Shown: positions 42,528 through 53,953 of the stretch, one piece after another | Layout: each line of letters opens with the position of its first letter | Position numbering within the stretch: the stretch's first letter is position 1 | Origin: Neoscytalidium dimidiatum | Lineage: Eukaryota > Ascomycota > Dothideomycetes > Botryosphaeriales > Botryosphaeriaceae | Direction of reading: 5' to 3' | Assembly: GCA_037367355.1 (NCBI GenBank) | Contig: CM074702.1 | Span: 2,046,001 to 2,110,000, forward strand | Length of the DNA: 64,000 nt | Translations under genes and position numbers: made by a program | The notes under the pieces: model-generated | What the model was told of the DNA's origin: nothing | Seen by the model: only the letters and a program-made list of their open reading frames with translations | The model's database searches: none

Positions 42528-45500
42528 GGTGAGCACGGGTGCGGAAAGAAGTACGGTGAGGTGGTGAGGGTATCTTGGGTGCTCTGTGGTGGTGCGGAAG
42601 TGACGCGCAGCGGGCTTGGAGCTCTGGAGTTTAAGTTCGCTGGGCCGGCGATCAGCCAGTAGAGACCTAGAATCTTCCACCCTGCGCCGCGACGGCTCTA
42701 AGCGAAAGTCGCGGCCGCAAATCCCGCCTGTGCCCCACCCCGGCCGGCCAGCTCTTCCGCCACACCTTCAGCCTTGCGCGAGACCTCGCGCGACGACGTC
42801 CAGGCAACATCGCACTTTTGTAAGAAGATCTCATAATCCCCATGTGATCGTCATGATTCCGATGAGACGGAAAACGCCGATCAGCACTCCATAGGCTCAA
42901 GAAGCAACGACCACGGCATTGCGTCGAAGAACAGCAGCACGTCAGTGCATGCAACTACATAGGCATGAGATATCCCCGCAGTCTTCAGGAATACGCGTTT
43001 CCTCCTTCAGAAGAAAGTTTGCAGACGTACGGAAGGCGAAAACATCCTGCGTGCAAATGTTACGTGACGGTATATAGTAGACATCAATCCAGATAGGAAC
43101 ACAAGCCCGCATTGCGGGACTGGAATTCACGATGTTACCGTCACATTAATTCGAACGATTGGTTATGTTAGCTTTACGTAGCTATTTTGCTCTTGGTCAA
43201 GCATGAATACGAGCTGGCGATCTGACATATTGTTGAAGGAGAGGCACTAGCAATGAGCGGGCATGTGAGCGGACGTTTGTAGCCGCGCAGTTGATGGCAA
43301 CAGCACTAGGCGAGGCAATGTTGATGACGCGAAGGCAGAATCTCCGATAATCTCTGGTCCCTCCAGCTCAGAAACAGACTTAAGCATTGCATGTGTGAGA
43401 GACAGTGGTTCTATTTCAACAAAGTCCGTCCTTGCGGCTCATTCCCGAGTGGACTTCTAGCTTGACGCTCCTCCGTCTTGCGTATCTCTATCCAGCATTA
43501 TCTATATTCAGAGTGGTGTGATTTCTGGATCTTACATGAGTTACTCGGGCTCGAAGAAAAATTGCTGTAAAGTCGATCGGGCGCCAGAGCAGGCTGTCGT
43601 AGGCGCAGATGGAAGATCGAGAGGGGCAATCGATGCTAGGGTTGGTAGGAAGCGGTAATGAAGAGCGAATTGAGTTCGTTATCGGTGGTCAAGGTGATGA
43701 TGCAATAGTAAGGACGGGTGATGGCCGTGTTTAGGGCCATGAAGGTAATACTATCTGGGCGTATGGCGTAGCGGGTTGCACAGTCTGGGGTGCTCGACAT
43801 CACGTCAAACATGGGCGAGGTGAGATCAAATGCAGTGCAGAGAAAGCTCTTTACTGGTGGTGGGGTGATTGCTGTGCTCAAAGCAGAAGCGATTAAGTAA
43901 CAACGGGAGTGCAGGGTGTGGCGGGCTGCGACGGTTGATCGGACTCAACACCATGCCAAGAGTTGGTAAGAGTGAGTGTGGGTATGGAGGAAAAAAGATC
44001 TCAAAATTAGAAACGGGTGGCGCCCATGCTTGGGGTAAGGGTGGGTAGGCGATAGAGCTCCGGGCGCGGCGGTAGGGCATGCTCAACCGTCAAGACGCGA
44101 ATGGCGAGAGCGGTCGCGATCACGGCGGAGGAGAGACTTAGAGGCACAATTAAAACTACGGCAGAGCCACTATAGGCAAAAAGTAACACTAGGGAGCGAC
44201 AGTGCGTAAAAGAGCAAAACTGTACAACAACCGTGCGGAGGGGGAAACCGACGGCAGGACGGTGCGCAGGGCCTGACCTCCCACCAGGGGTGGCCAGGCG
44301 CAACACTACTGGATGATTCCCGCAAGAACCCTAAGCTGGCGCCCGAACTACACCTACGACGCTGTGCGATGCCGTAGTGGGGGATGTGTAGTGTACAGAA
44401 AGGTGGCATGAAGGATCACCACGCTTTTTTCGTTATCCAATAACCCCCTACCTCCTGGAGCTGCCTAGGCGTCAAGCCATAGTGACCGGGCATTGAAAGC
44501 TTGCTTCGTTGCCCTGACACATGTCGTGGAAAGGTTCATGATATACATTCCCCTTGCGCCACACGTACCATCATCGGCTGGATACAGGATATACTCGCGG
44601 AATCAAATATATACGGGAGGGGTTGTCTGCTGGGTGGTCTAGGTTGTGGACTGGCTGTTGACAGCAACGGCCCACTGTTTATAATACTGCGCCTATAACT
44701 TGGAGCTTGCACTGGCCCCTTCTCCACACTAGCGGTCCACTTGTCCTTAGCTATTGTTGCAGAATTTCCGGTTCTCACAAAGAGACCTTCTTGGAGTATT
44801 CATCTGGAACTTAGTCCCTCGTGATCCACCCAATCAAAGAGAATGTCGGGGCGCATGAGGTATGCAGTGAGGTCGGGATAATGTTCGGCTCCTAAAGGCT
44901 GCTCACCCACCTACCAACCGGCCACGCTGTGAGCTGTGAACTGTCAGTACTGCTGCAGCGAATCTAACACATTCCTACTTTATTCATTCAATGGTACTTG
45001 GAGATATAGATCCCGCACATAAATTGCTTTAGCTAATCGGAGCCACGTCGTTCGTACGTTATCCTATCTCATCTTTTGGTCACCCGGCGCTAACCCATTC
45101 CGTACCCAGACTTCTCCGAGAGGAACTCACAGAATACGATGGAGTTCCAAAACATCCTTCCATACCTGTTCAACTCCAAAATTTTTCGTATGTAGCATCA
45201 GGCATCGCTGTCACATCAAGACAGAGAGCTATCCAATAAGATACCCGCGAGGTTGCTAGCAAGTTCGAAGGGGCAACTGCATCAAACGACAAGTTGCTCT
45301 TGTAGAAGATCAGATAACTGACACAGTAGAACTTTCGAACCCACCATGGGCGCTGGATTCGTTCCTGTAGCAGGGAAGATGGAGATTGCGCAGGTCGCAA
45401 GATATGCGCTTGCAAAGAGCAAACCTCACTGGAAGATTATCGGTGCTACGACACCCTCCACTCTTAAAAAGACAATGAATCACTGTAGCTCAGCGGTAAA

Positions 45501-47345
45501 CCTAATGTCACTAAGTCATGTACCTTTGGCTACATTGTTGATTCGCCACTTCATAATAGTATGTTCCTGACCCGCACACTGTTCCCTCGCCAATCTCATG
45601 GTTCAAAGCTGTCACTACATATTTTTGATTTGTGATGTGGTCTAGACAGACGGGTTTCAGACTTGTTATAGGATTTGATGACATAAAGGGTGGAAAATGG
45701 CCCAAATTGCGTGAATGTGAGAAGGTCTAGTGACGGAGACGTGCGGTCGCGAGTGGTGATGCTCATTATACGCGTGAGGCGCCGTCTTTTGTGAGCGAGT
45801 CGACGGTGAACGGAAAGAAAATTAGCGACGACTGGAGTATGTTGGCCGGTCGCCGAACAATGAGTTGAGTTATCGTAGCATTCAGGTTGCATCGTGCAGA
45901 ACGAGTTGTAGGTGCTATGTCCCCTCAATATAGGCAGGCCAAATGTTCGGATTGAGGGAAGAGAAAATATCTGGTGTTGGCATTGGGGAGGGAAGGGTAT
46001 ATGCGGTTACTACCATATAGGTGTATGTACAGTGGTTGCGGAGGCTGCGACAAAACTCATAGCAGAGTGACGTTGCGCCTGAGGGTGGAAAGTGTTGTGG
46101 AAGGCGCGGTAATATGACGGAGGTAGACGGGCTCAGCAGTATGAGGGCAAGGCGCTTACCAACCAAGTCCAGACAATTGGTACTCGCTGTAGCATTAGAT
46201 CTTCTTTCAAGAGGGCAAACTGTGGGAAGGGACGCGCTGGAAATAAACGCCACGCATGGGCGGCGGGCGGAAGGGCAAAGATGAAGTTGTCGAGGCGCTC
46301 CACGTCATACATGACGCATCTTGAGCAAGAGTTTGAGTGAACTATGCAAGAGAGCAAGAACCTTCTGAGAAAATGAATGTGCGGCAAAAGAAAATGCTCT
46401 GGGTGGTTAGCAAAAAGGCAAATACAAAGACGCTGCTGACGGGGATTGAACCCTTCGGGCAGCGTCTTCAATGCCCTTCGCGAGCGATGGCAACAAAACG
46501 TCAACCCCAAAAGCCCTACCATAACAAAAAGGGCAAAAAAGAAACCCTCGGTTTACCAGATCCTCCGTACGCGCCGATATGGGTAACTGAAGGCCCGCTG
46601 GGTGGTATCACAACAAGCCGCTTTTTCATGGTTTACGTGCCATTACCTTACGATCTTGCAGTGTCACAGCTACTTCTCTGTAACCTAGAAGTTGAGGAGA
46701 AACCTCGGTATGCCTGTGTGCCAAAGCAATGTGAGCTGGGGCTGCAGAATCGACCATCGGAAAGTTTATCTTTGTTGAAAAGACGGGATCACCTTCAAGC
46801 TTGGCCGATGAGAAACCAGTGCTGCTGATCTCGTGGAACCTGAAGAATAAGTCTCGCCGCAAATTTTGATTAGTAGCCTGTCTCGGACTAAGAGTATCAA
46901 TGGGTGGTACTTGAGGAATACGCTGTCTTTTCTAAATACGGGACGCATATGCATTTCCAGCCACCATCTCCTCGCAGCGCTGATACAACATGCGTAGTAT
47001 TAATCGGACAAAAGCAACTACAGAACTGTTGAGACCGACCAGGTCGCTATACCTGACTGTCCTGTTAAGCTTCTTTTGACATACGTTGACAGCCCAAGCT
47101 TGACATATCGGATCTGGCGGACCTTTCTACGGTTCAGGCCGCGACTGTACCAAGTTTCCACCACCGCGACCCAGGGGCCACTCATCTCGCTACCACCACA
47201 CCAGAACTCCAAGAAGCATATAAATCCCGACCGCTAGCAGACAGTCCGAGCCCGTAAGAAACGCAGCGCCCTACCGCCCCGCACCTCCTCAGCTGCCATC
47301 ACGACGCTTCGCTCCAGATCGCCGACCGCCACGCCGACCTACACC
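42528..47345. other. Gene-poor block, about 4.8 kb
   Basis: This is the largest stretch without a supported gene. The first ~250 bases are the Sti1 promoter. From about 43000 to 47200 the DNA is more A+T-rich than the rest of the window, and no frame exceeds about 165 codons on either strand. A few short frames have protein-like composition (for example 43636-43881 minus) but none has a domain. It contains the 10-base-arm inverted repeat at 46427-46468. Candidates are old mutated repeats, a non-coding RNA locus, or a lineage-specific spacer; no terminal repeats or transposase motifs were seen. Confidence 0.5.
46427..46468. repeat. Perfect 10-base inverted repeat enclosing a tRNA B-box-like sequence
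   Basis: The arms AAGACGCTGC (46427-46436) and GCAGCGTCTT (46459-46468) are perfectly complementary around a 22-base loop. On the minus strand the loop contains GGGTTCAATCCCC, which fits the pol III B-box/T-loop consensus. No matching acceptor stem or D-arm was found at tRNA spacing, so I do not call a tRNA. Confidence 0.8.
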
Positions 47346-48215
47346 ATGCAGCCTCTCGCCTCCGCAATAAAGTCCATCCGCACGCCCCACCGCCAATCCG
47401 GCACGACCACCGCGCCGCCACCCGTCCCCTCAACACAACCCACCAAACCCCTCCTCCCCTCCACTCCGCCCCCCGGCCCCCGCTGGGCCTGGGCCCACCT
47501 CGACCCGCCCTCTTCGCTCTTCCCCTCCCAGAAACCCATCCCGCCCCTGTCCAACTGGGCGCAGTGGGCGGCGCAGCGCGACGAAGAGGCCGCGCAGCTG
47601 CGCGCGCGCAACCCGCACACGCAGGTTCCTGCCGCGCCGCTGACGAGCGCGGAAAGGCGGGCGCGGAAGCGGGAGCGGATGGACGCGGTGCGGCGGGGGT
47701 GGGAGGAGTGGGAGCGATGGGAGAGTGAGGCGGAGGCGCGGAGGAGGGAAAAAGAGGAGGAGGAAGCGAAGCGGCGGGCTGTGGAGAAGGAAGAGGAGGA
47801 ACAGCAGAGGAGGAGGGGCGAGCAGGAGGAAGAAGAGCGGCGAAGGAGGGCGGACGGGGAGAGGAGGAAAGTGAGAGAGGAGAGGGCGAGGTGGGGGAGC
47901 GTGGCACGCCAGTGCTATAGCCAGCAGCAGGGGTACGAGTACTATCCGTACCGGGAGGGTGGTTATGTCGAGGACCGGACGGGGGAGAGGGGGCAGCGCC
48001 GTGAAGACCGGAGGGGACTTTCGCAGGTGGGGGACTGGCAACAGCGGGGCGCGGACGGGCAGCTTGGTGTGCAGCAGCAGCAAGTTTTTCAAAGGCGCGT
48101 TCAGTTTGCGATGTTGCCGAACAGAGAAGAGTTCTCCGAAGAAAGGCGAGTGAGGGAACGTTGGACCAACCATCGAGAGTTTGCCGAGCGCATGGGTTGG
48201 GCTGGCAGCAAATAG
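47346..48215 (+). CDS. Orphan charged coiled-coil ORF
   Basis: A single uninterrupted frame of 289 residues. The N-terminus is Pro/Thr/Ser-rich and basic, then WAWAHLDPPSSLFPSQKPIP and LSNWAQWAAQRDEEAAQLRA introduce a long Arg/Glu helix region (about 100-185) likely to form a single alpha-helix or coiled coil. The Gln/Tyr/Arg-rich C-terminus ends with FAERMGWAGSK. The start follows a Pro-rich leader (ACCATGCAG). The opposite strand is also open over this span (47299-48249) but its translation is Ser/Pro/Ala-biased, as expected of an antisense shadow. I do not recognise the family. The Trp-containing segment and the ordered C-terminus favour a real small protein, possibly a mitochondrial or ribosome-associated accessory protein, but that is a guess from composition alone. 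Confidence 0.6.
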   Translation: MQPLASAIKSIRTPHRQSGTTTAPPPVPSTQPTKPLLPSTPPPGPRWAWAHLDPPSSLFPSQKPIPPLSNWAQWAAQRDEEAAQLRARNPHTQVPAAPLTSAERRARKRERMDAVRRGWEEWERWESEAEARRREKEEEEAKRRAVEKEEEEQQRRRGEQEEEERRRRADGERRKVREERARWGSVARQCYSQQQGYEYYPYREGGYVEDRTGERGQRREDRRGLSQVGDWQQRGADGQLGVQQQQVFQRRVQFAMLPNREEFSEERRVRERWTNHREFAERMGWAGSK

Positions 48216-48360
48216 AAAATTCAGAAGCCCGGGCTCTTCCAAAACCCACCGGAGAGGGACAGGACGGAGGATGAGAACAGAGATAATGAGGGTTGTCTTG
48301 TTCTATATTCAGCTATCGCCGTCAAATATTCACCGCACACATGAATGCGGCGTAGCTGCT

Positions 48361-51300
48361 CTACATAATGCCGAGCTTTCCAAATGCTTCGATCACGTCT
48401 TTGTCAACATTAATCAGCCACTCTTCTTTGAACCTGTCCTGTCCTCCACATGCTTGGATGGCCTGCTGCAAGTGTTCGCGGATGAAGGGAATTATATTGA
48501 CCGTGTGGACTGGGTCCGTATAGATCAGATCGCGGCGGCGTACATCATCGGGCGCTTCCGGATAATCCGTCTGCGGAGCCTCCCGGGGCCAGACGAGACA
48601 ACTGTCGTACACCGTTAGCCTCATCCCTCATATCCTATCACATTAAGTGACGTTCTTACTCAACGCTCGGGTCAGCATTGCCGTCCGTTAGCTCGATTAC
48701 GAGATCAGTCCACATGGTCATCAAGTCCTGTAGCTTGATGAGGATCCAGTCTTTGCCGGTTTCGAGTAATTTCGTTAGTGCCAGCCCCATCAACTTCTTG
48801 CTAACCGGAGCGGCAATATTGTCCAAATGGTCGAACCACTCCTCCAGAAGCCACTTCATACGCACGTCCAATGTTTCTGCAGCATCCTGCATACCATCAG
48901 CTGCAGTGCGGGTCTGTGCAGCCTCAATAGCCCTTAAAAGGACTCGATTTGACGCGAGACCTATGCGGGCAATGACGGTCCAGTAGTCTGTTTCAACAAT
49001 ACCGTCCACAGCAGAGGAGCTGTCAAATGTCAGTATATCGAGTGTGTATTGTCAGTCTAGGGGCAATGATTTTACCGAGCATTTGGACCAGTCTTCTGAT
49101 GCGCTTCCCAGGCACCCTTGAGCCCGTCCAGCAGACCAGTAAAGAACTCGGTACGGATCATATCAGCTGTCAGGATTTCTACTGCCGCTTCTCCGCCAAG
49201 TAGATCTGCAGCGCGCACGTACACCTCGACAAGATGGGTGACGAGTCCATTAGCTTCTGGACGTAGTGATCCCAGAAGCGAAGCTTAGATGGGAGTCAGC
49301 GGTTCGAAGACAGTGGATATCGTGCCTCATGAAAGGTACTCACATAAAGATTTCAGAAGCGACGTGCGCAGATCATCGGAGCACATTGCAGTAGGCGCCA
49401 GGAGCAGGTAGACTTCGGCGATCTCGAGCGTCTTACGTAGGCTTTCGCTGCCCAACTCGAGGGTAGGGATAAGGTAGGGAGCAAGTGAGAGGACTTCTGG
49501 GGAGGCGGGAGCTGGAGTCTGGATCAGTACAGCATGCCACAGGTCAAGAGCATCCTCCAACAGGTACACTTGGGTATCTGAGCCTGGTTCGAGGGTGTTC
49601 TTGATTATAGGGATGACCATAGAGTGGAGCGGGACGGATTCGGCTTTCATCGCATTGATCAAACGAACGAGGATGGTTAGGATTGCCTGCTTCATGAGAT
49701 GCTCCTCGCCCGACTGCTCCCATAGGGGCGGTAGGAGTGACACTATGCTATTTGCATAGGGTGTAATCTAGAAAATAAGCTTTCGCCTGGAAGTGCAAGG
49801 CGTGCAACTTACGTGGTGTTCCAAACGTTCGACAACGACGCTGATGGTGTTCAGGAGCGCCATCTTTGTCTCACTCAGCTCCACTTCTCCAATGAGGGCC
49901 ATCAGACGGTTCAAAATATTCGAGGCGTGAGGCATAAAGCCCTCGACCTTGAACTCCCAGTCATCCGCAATGTTCTTGAATTGTCGACCAGCCGTCACAC
50001 GGACAACATGGTCGTTCAGAGGGTCATCCCTGTTTAGAAGGTAGTCGAAAATCTGATAGACGAGCGGCCGACTTTCATCCGAGACTTTGATTGTTATCCA
50101 TTGTCCAAGCAAGATCGCTATCCGACGCCGCAAGAGGTTGTAGCCCGGTTTTTGCTTCTGGACTTCCTGAACAAGAGTAGACCTGATGAATCCGTCGAAG
50201 TCAAGATCGTGGTGCAGGACTGGGGCTGCTAAGCCAACCGCCGTATAGACGGAGTCCTTAAAGAGGATGTTTTCGTTGTCTGGGGAAGCCACGGAGTAGA
50301 AGACCTGAAGGAGCGGTTGTACCAGATTCTTGAAATTGATAGCCAAGTCAAGGAAGAGCCTCTCCGCGCAGGACCTTATCGAGTATTCGATATCATCGCC
50401 TTCCATGTCTTCGCGTCTCTCCCACTCGTCTGGTTCTTCTTCCCACTGGCGGAGGTCGCTAGGCCGAAAAACGAAGTATCTTGTCACAACGGTCTCCATC
50501 ATTTCGCGGACGAAGTCCTCTCCGAGAAGCTCTTGTTTTACTATTTGAGTTGCTTCCGCTCTCTGTCCAGGGTTGTTAGGATCTACGCATACGAAACAAC
50601 ATATAAGACTTACTTCTTGTTTTTCCTGCTCATGCTTGTATTTGAACGTTTGGGCTGGGTTGAAAACCATCCGCAGGCAAGCACGTATCAGAAGCAAGCC
50701 TTTGAGACAGAGACGCTCCATAATTGGCTTCTCATCATCGTCAGCATCTCCATCGGTACCGATATGGCTCCTTGTTGAGGCTTCCTTTGTGCCAAAGTTT
50801 TCGCCAAATTTCACGATAAGACCCCAGTAGGCCTTAGTGGTGTTTATCGAATCTGGAAGCCAAGTGAATGCAGCTGGATGTGTTTTTGCCATCTCCAGAT
50901 GTAGCTTCGAAAGCTGAAGGAGGTGTTTCTCAACGAGTTCTTTCACGGGCTGTGATAGCGTTGATTGTTCCTGGGAGGTCAGCGCTAGGAAGTCTCCTAG
51001 CTGGTTTCGCACAATACCCCAGAACTGTTGAACGTCGGAGTCGCGATTGGGGAAATCAAAGCCGGAAACCAGGACGCGCCTCAAAACCTTCATGGCGAGC
51101 AGGCTCTGTTCGATGCTCTCAAGCGCACCTCCTTCATCATCGCCTCCATGCTGCAGGAAAGCTAGCCAATGTTGGACCTTATCCATGTAGATCTGACCAA
51201 GGACACGGAAGACCTCTGGAGCAATGGATAATAAGTTAGAGCGAAGTCTTATGATCCGGCCGGTCGACAGCTCCTTGATGATATGGAGAAGGATCAACAA

Positions 51301-52012
51301 AGCGCGGGGAAGGTAGAGACGGTTGGCGCCAGGACCCGTAGATTGGCGAAGAAGATCAATGACCTGATTGATCACATCGGGCCAGTCATGTGGGAACTCG
51401 AACCTGACAATTTTGGCGATGACGAGGGCGTTTTGAAGGGCGAGCCTCTGGTCGGCCTCGTTAACTCCACTTTCCAGTAACCTTGAGCGGATGAGGGTTT
51501 TGTCTTCTTTGCTAACAGCACTGTCACACCCAATTAGAACGCGTGTCTTATAGGCGAGAAGAACACCTAGTTTATTACTTTGTGGCAGTTTTCCTCCAGT
51601 ACTTGTCGATACCATTCTTGAGCTGGATGATTGCGAGGTATCGGATTTCCACCGGTAGTGACCTGTCTATGAAAGCAGCCTACACCAGCAATTAGTCTTG
51701 TGCTTGAGGTATGGAACGGTGGTGTTATTTAGGAAAGTATTTGAGGCCGGCTGCCGCCAAGGCAGGATTGCTTGCATGATACAGAGCAGAGGTGGACAGA
51801 GGTGACAAGATGGAGAACCGGACGAGATGGGATAGACGTACCTGCAGAAGTGGGTAGAAGCCTTTCTCGGTCTCCCATTTTTGTAATTGCTTTGTTCCAG
51901 TCTGGATCTGCTGCGGATCACTCGAAGCAGCGGAGCGGAGCACGTGAAAGAGCAGGCCCTCGGTGAGCGGATTTGCTTCGGCCGGAAGTTCGAGGGCGCC
52001 TTGGACCTCCAT
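48361..52012 (-). CDS. KAP120: Importin-beta family nuclear transport receptor (Kap120/importin-11)
   Basis: Eight exons in transcript order: 52012-51842, 51679-51579, 51520-50614, 50562-49813, 49767-49344, 49283-49076, 49019-48660 and 48619-48361, closing 1059 residues, close to the ~1030 of yeast Kap120. The N-terminus has the importin-beta N-terminal (Ran-binding) region: GTKQLQKWETEKGFYPLLQ, SLPVEIRYLAIIQLKNGIDK, YWRK. HEAT repeats follow (ALVIAKIVRFEFPHDWPDVI, LLILLHIIKELSTGRIIRLR, MMETVVTRYFVFRPSDLRQW, LLRRRIAILLGQWITIKVSD). Kap120 imports Rpf1 and contributes to 60S biogenesis; importin-11 imports ubiquitin-conjugating enzymes and rpL12. The intron between exons 3 and 4 (50563-50613) is 51 bases with no in-frame stop, so its retention would insert 17 residues. 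The last intron is only 40 bases. It is divergent from UGPase. Confidence 0.92.
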
Positions 52013-53953
52013 GGTGGGCTACCGGAAAAGTCGAGCGTGTCAGGATAAGGTAATACCAAGAGTTTGCATTGGATCTATTTGGTAGTAGGGGCTGGCCACG
52101 GCGTGGTAGTGGTCGTCAAGCGTGCAGCTACCGCGCCAGCACACGCTCCAGCGAAAGAAAGTCGCGCCCCGCGAAGCTGACTAACCACTTCTAGACTAGT
52201 TCTTTGGCGTAACCGCACAATGATCTCGGCAGGCCCCTCAACACCACAGCACCTCCGATCCCGTTCCGCCCCGCGTCCATCGCGCCTGCATCGTATCCTT
52301 TTCGCCCGAAACGGATGGATGACCCAAGCTGAAAAAATTCAATAGCAATCACGAACCTCGCTTGCCGCACGGACGAGCGCCTTCCTCGAACGAGAACTGC
52401 AAAGGTCCCAGATGCCAAAAGCTTAACACTTATCCTCAGGGGGCATGGGTATCGGGTACATTAGGAGGTGGCTGAGGGCGGGCGCAGCTGGAAGCAAAAG
52501 GGATGAACCCAAGTGCGCCCTGCCTGCCAATAGGTACCTAGACACCAGGCTATAGCAGACCAAAGACGCGCGGCGGAGCGGCCGCCAATGGTAGAGCGAG
52601 CGATGCACCATGCAGGCAGCTGGCTAGCTCGAGAATTGACGCAACAGGTGCATACAGCGCCATCTGTCGGAGACGTCGACGCAAAACAAGGTATTCGAAA
52701 TGTTTGATAGCAACGCCCGTATGCGGCAGCGTTAGGTGCAGATCTCCCGCGGAGCCCTGGAGTCGCACAAAGAGCCCCCACGTGCCGGCGATGGCGTTGC
52801 AGGCACGAGTCAACTGGGCGCTGCTGTGTGGCGCCCCTCATTTCCGAGCGTCTCGATTCGGGCACAGCAGGGTTGAGCTGCCGATGCCCGCTGCTTCTCG
52901 AAGAACTTTATCTCTGACAGACGTTTCGCGCAACTTGCGCGACACGAGGGCGGCGAGATGAATCGGGACATCTTGCTCCGCTGCGCTCCATGCTCGACGG
53001 TCGATGCTCGATGCTCGATGCTCGATGCGTCCACGACGTGGCGCCTGCGATTGTCTCCCAAGCTTCCAGACGCGTCGCCCGCCCTTCCACGCTGCATGGA
53101 CGACATACGAGGTGCAGTGCATTAGTGTGGCGAAACACCTCAGGCAGCCTGCGAGGGACGGCAGCCGCGCTCCTAGCGCCTCATCGAGCCGGGGGGGCGC
53201 TAGACCGCAAGCCCGTCAGCCAGCCGCCGCTATCGTGAACATTTTTTTTTCTGTTGACGCCTTTGTTGGTCTCGCCCAGCCAGCGCCCCCCGAGCGGGTG
53301 TGCTGTGCTGGACTCAGGGATGGACAGCGCGGTGACGGCGAGCGTGGAGGATCACGGGCGCGCGGCAGGGCCGAATTGGCCGGTGAGCTGGCGTGCAGAA
53401 GAGCGGGCAGGCGTGAAGCATCTCGAACGAAGATCATGGCAGTGTGGCAGCGTAATTCGCCGTGTGTGGAGCTGCCAGGCCGGACGCGCGCTGCGACTGG
53501 CTCTCCCGCGTCCCCAAAATTAGCGTCCGCCGGCCGTGCCTGCCGTGACGGCGTGGGCTCGCTGCTGGCGGGTGGCCGTTCGCGGCTGCGCGCGGTGAGC
53601 GCCTCTGTGCCTCTGGGCTGCACGGGCGCGCTGTCGAGAGCTTGGGCCACCGCTCGAAGCTCTCCCCCTACCGCCCGCTGCGCGAGTACAATATCTGGCC
53701 AGCTGCCAACTTCCTCTCTGCTCCTCTGCACCTCCTCTTCCCTTCTTGCATCACCTTGAATCATCCCGCAGCGGAGGCCCGATCGTCGCCCCGTCAATCC
53801 AATCGCCCGACCTTCCAAACGCTCGCTCAAGTACGCCCCGCCCCCTCCTCCCCTCACTTCGACCTGTCGTCATTCCTCCTGAAACACCGACTGACCTGCC
53901 ACCCCGCGCGAGCAGACTTTTACCTGAACATCTGCGACCGCACATCGAGCAAC
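52013..53953. other. Divergent intergenic region, about 1.9 kb
   Basis: This lies between Kap120 (-) and UGPase (+), and includes both promoters. It contains a 7-base tandem repeat (53001-53028), a T run at about 53242-53250 and GC-rich leader sequence toward UGPase. The frames present are Arg/Ala-biased. No additional gene is supported. Confidence 0.5.
53001..53028. repeat. Heptanucleotide tandem repeat (TCGATGC)4
   Basis: Four perfect head-to-tail 7-base units lie in the Kap120/UGPase divergent spacer. Confidence 0.93.

Noticed and set aside
45477..45550. tRNA A-box-like TAGCTCAGCGG
   Set aside because: A good A-box match, but no B-box and no closed acceptor or anticodon arms at tRNA spacing.
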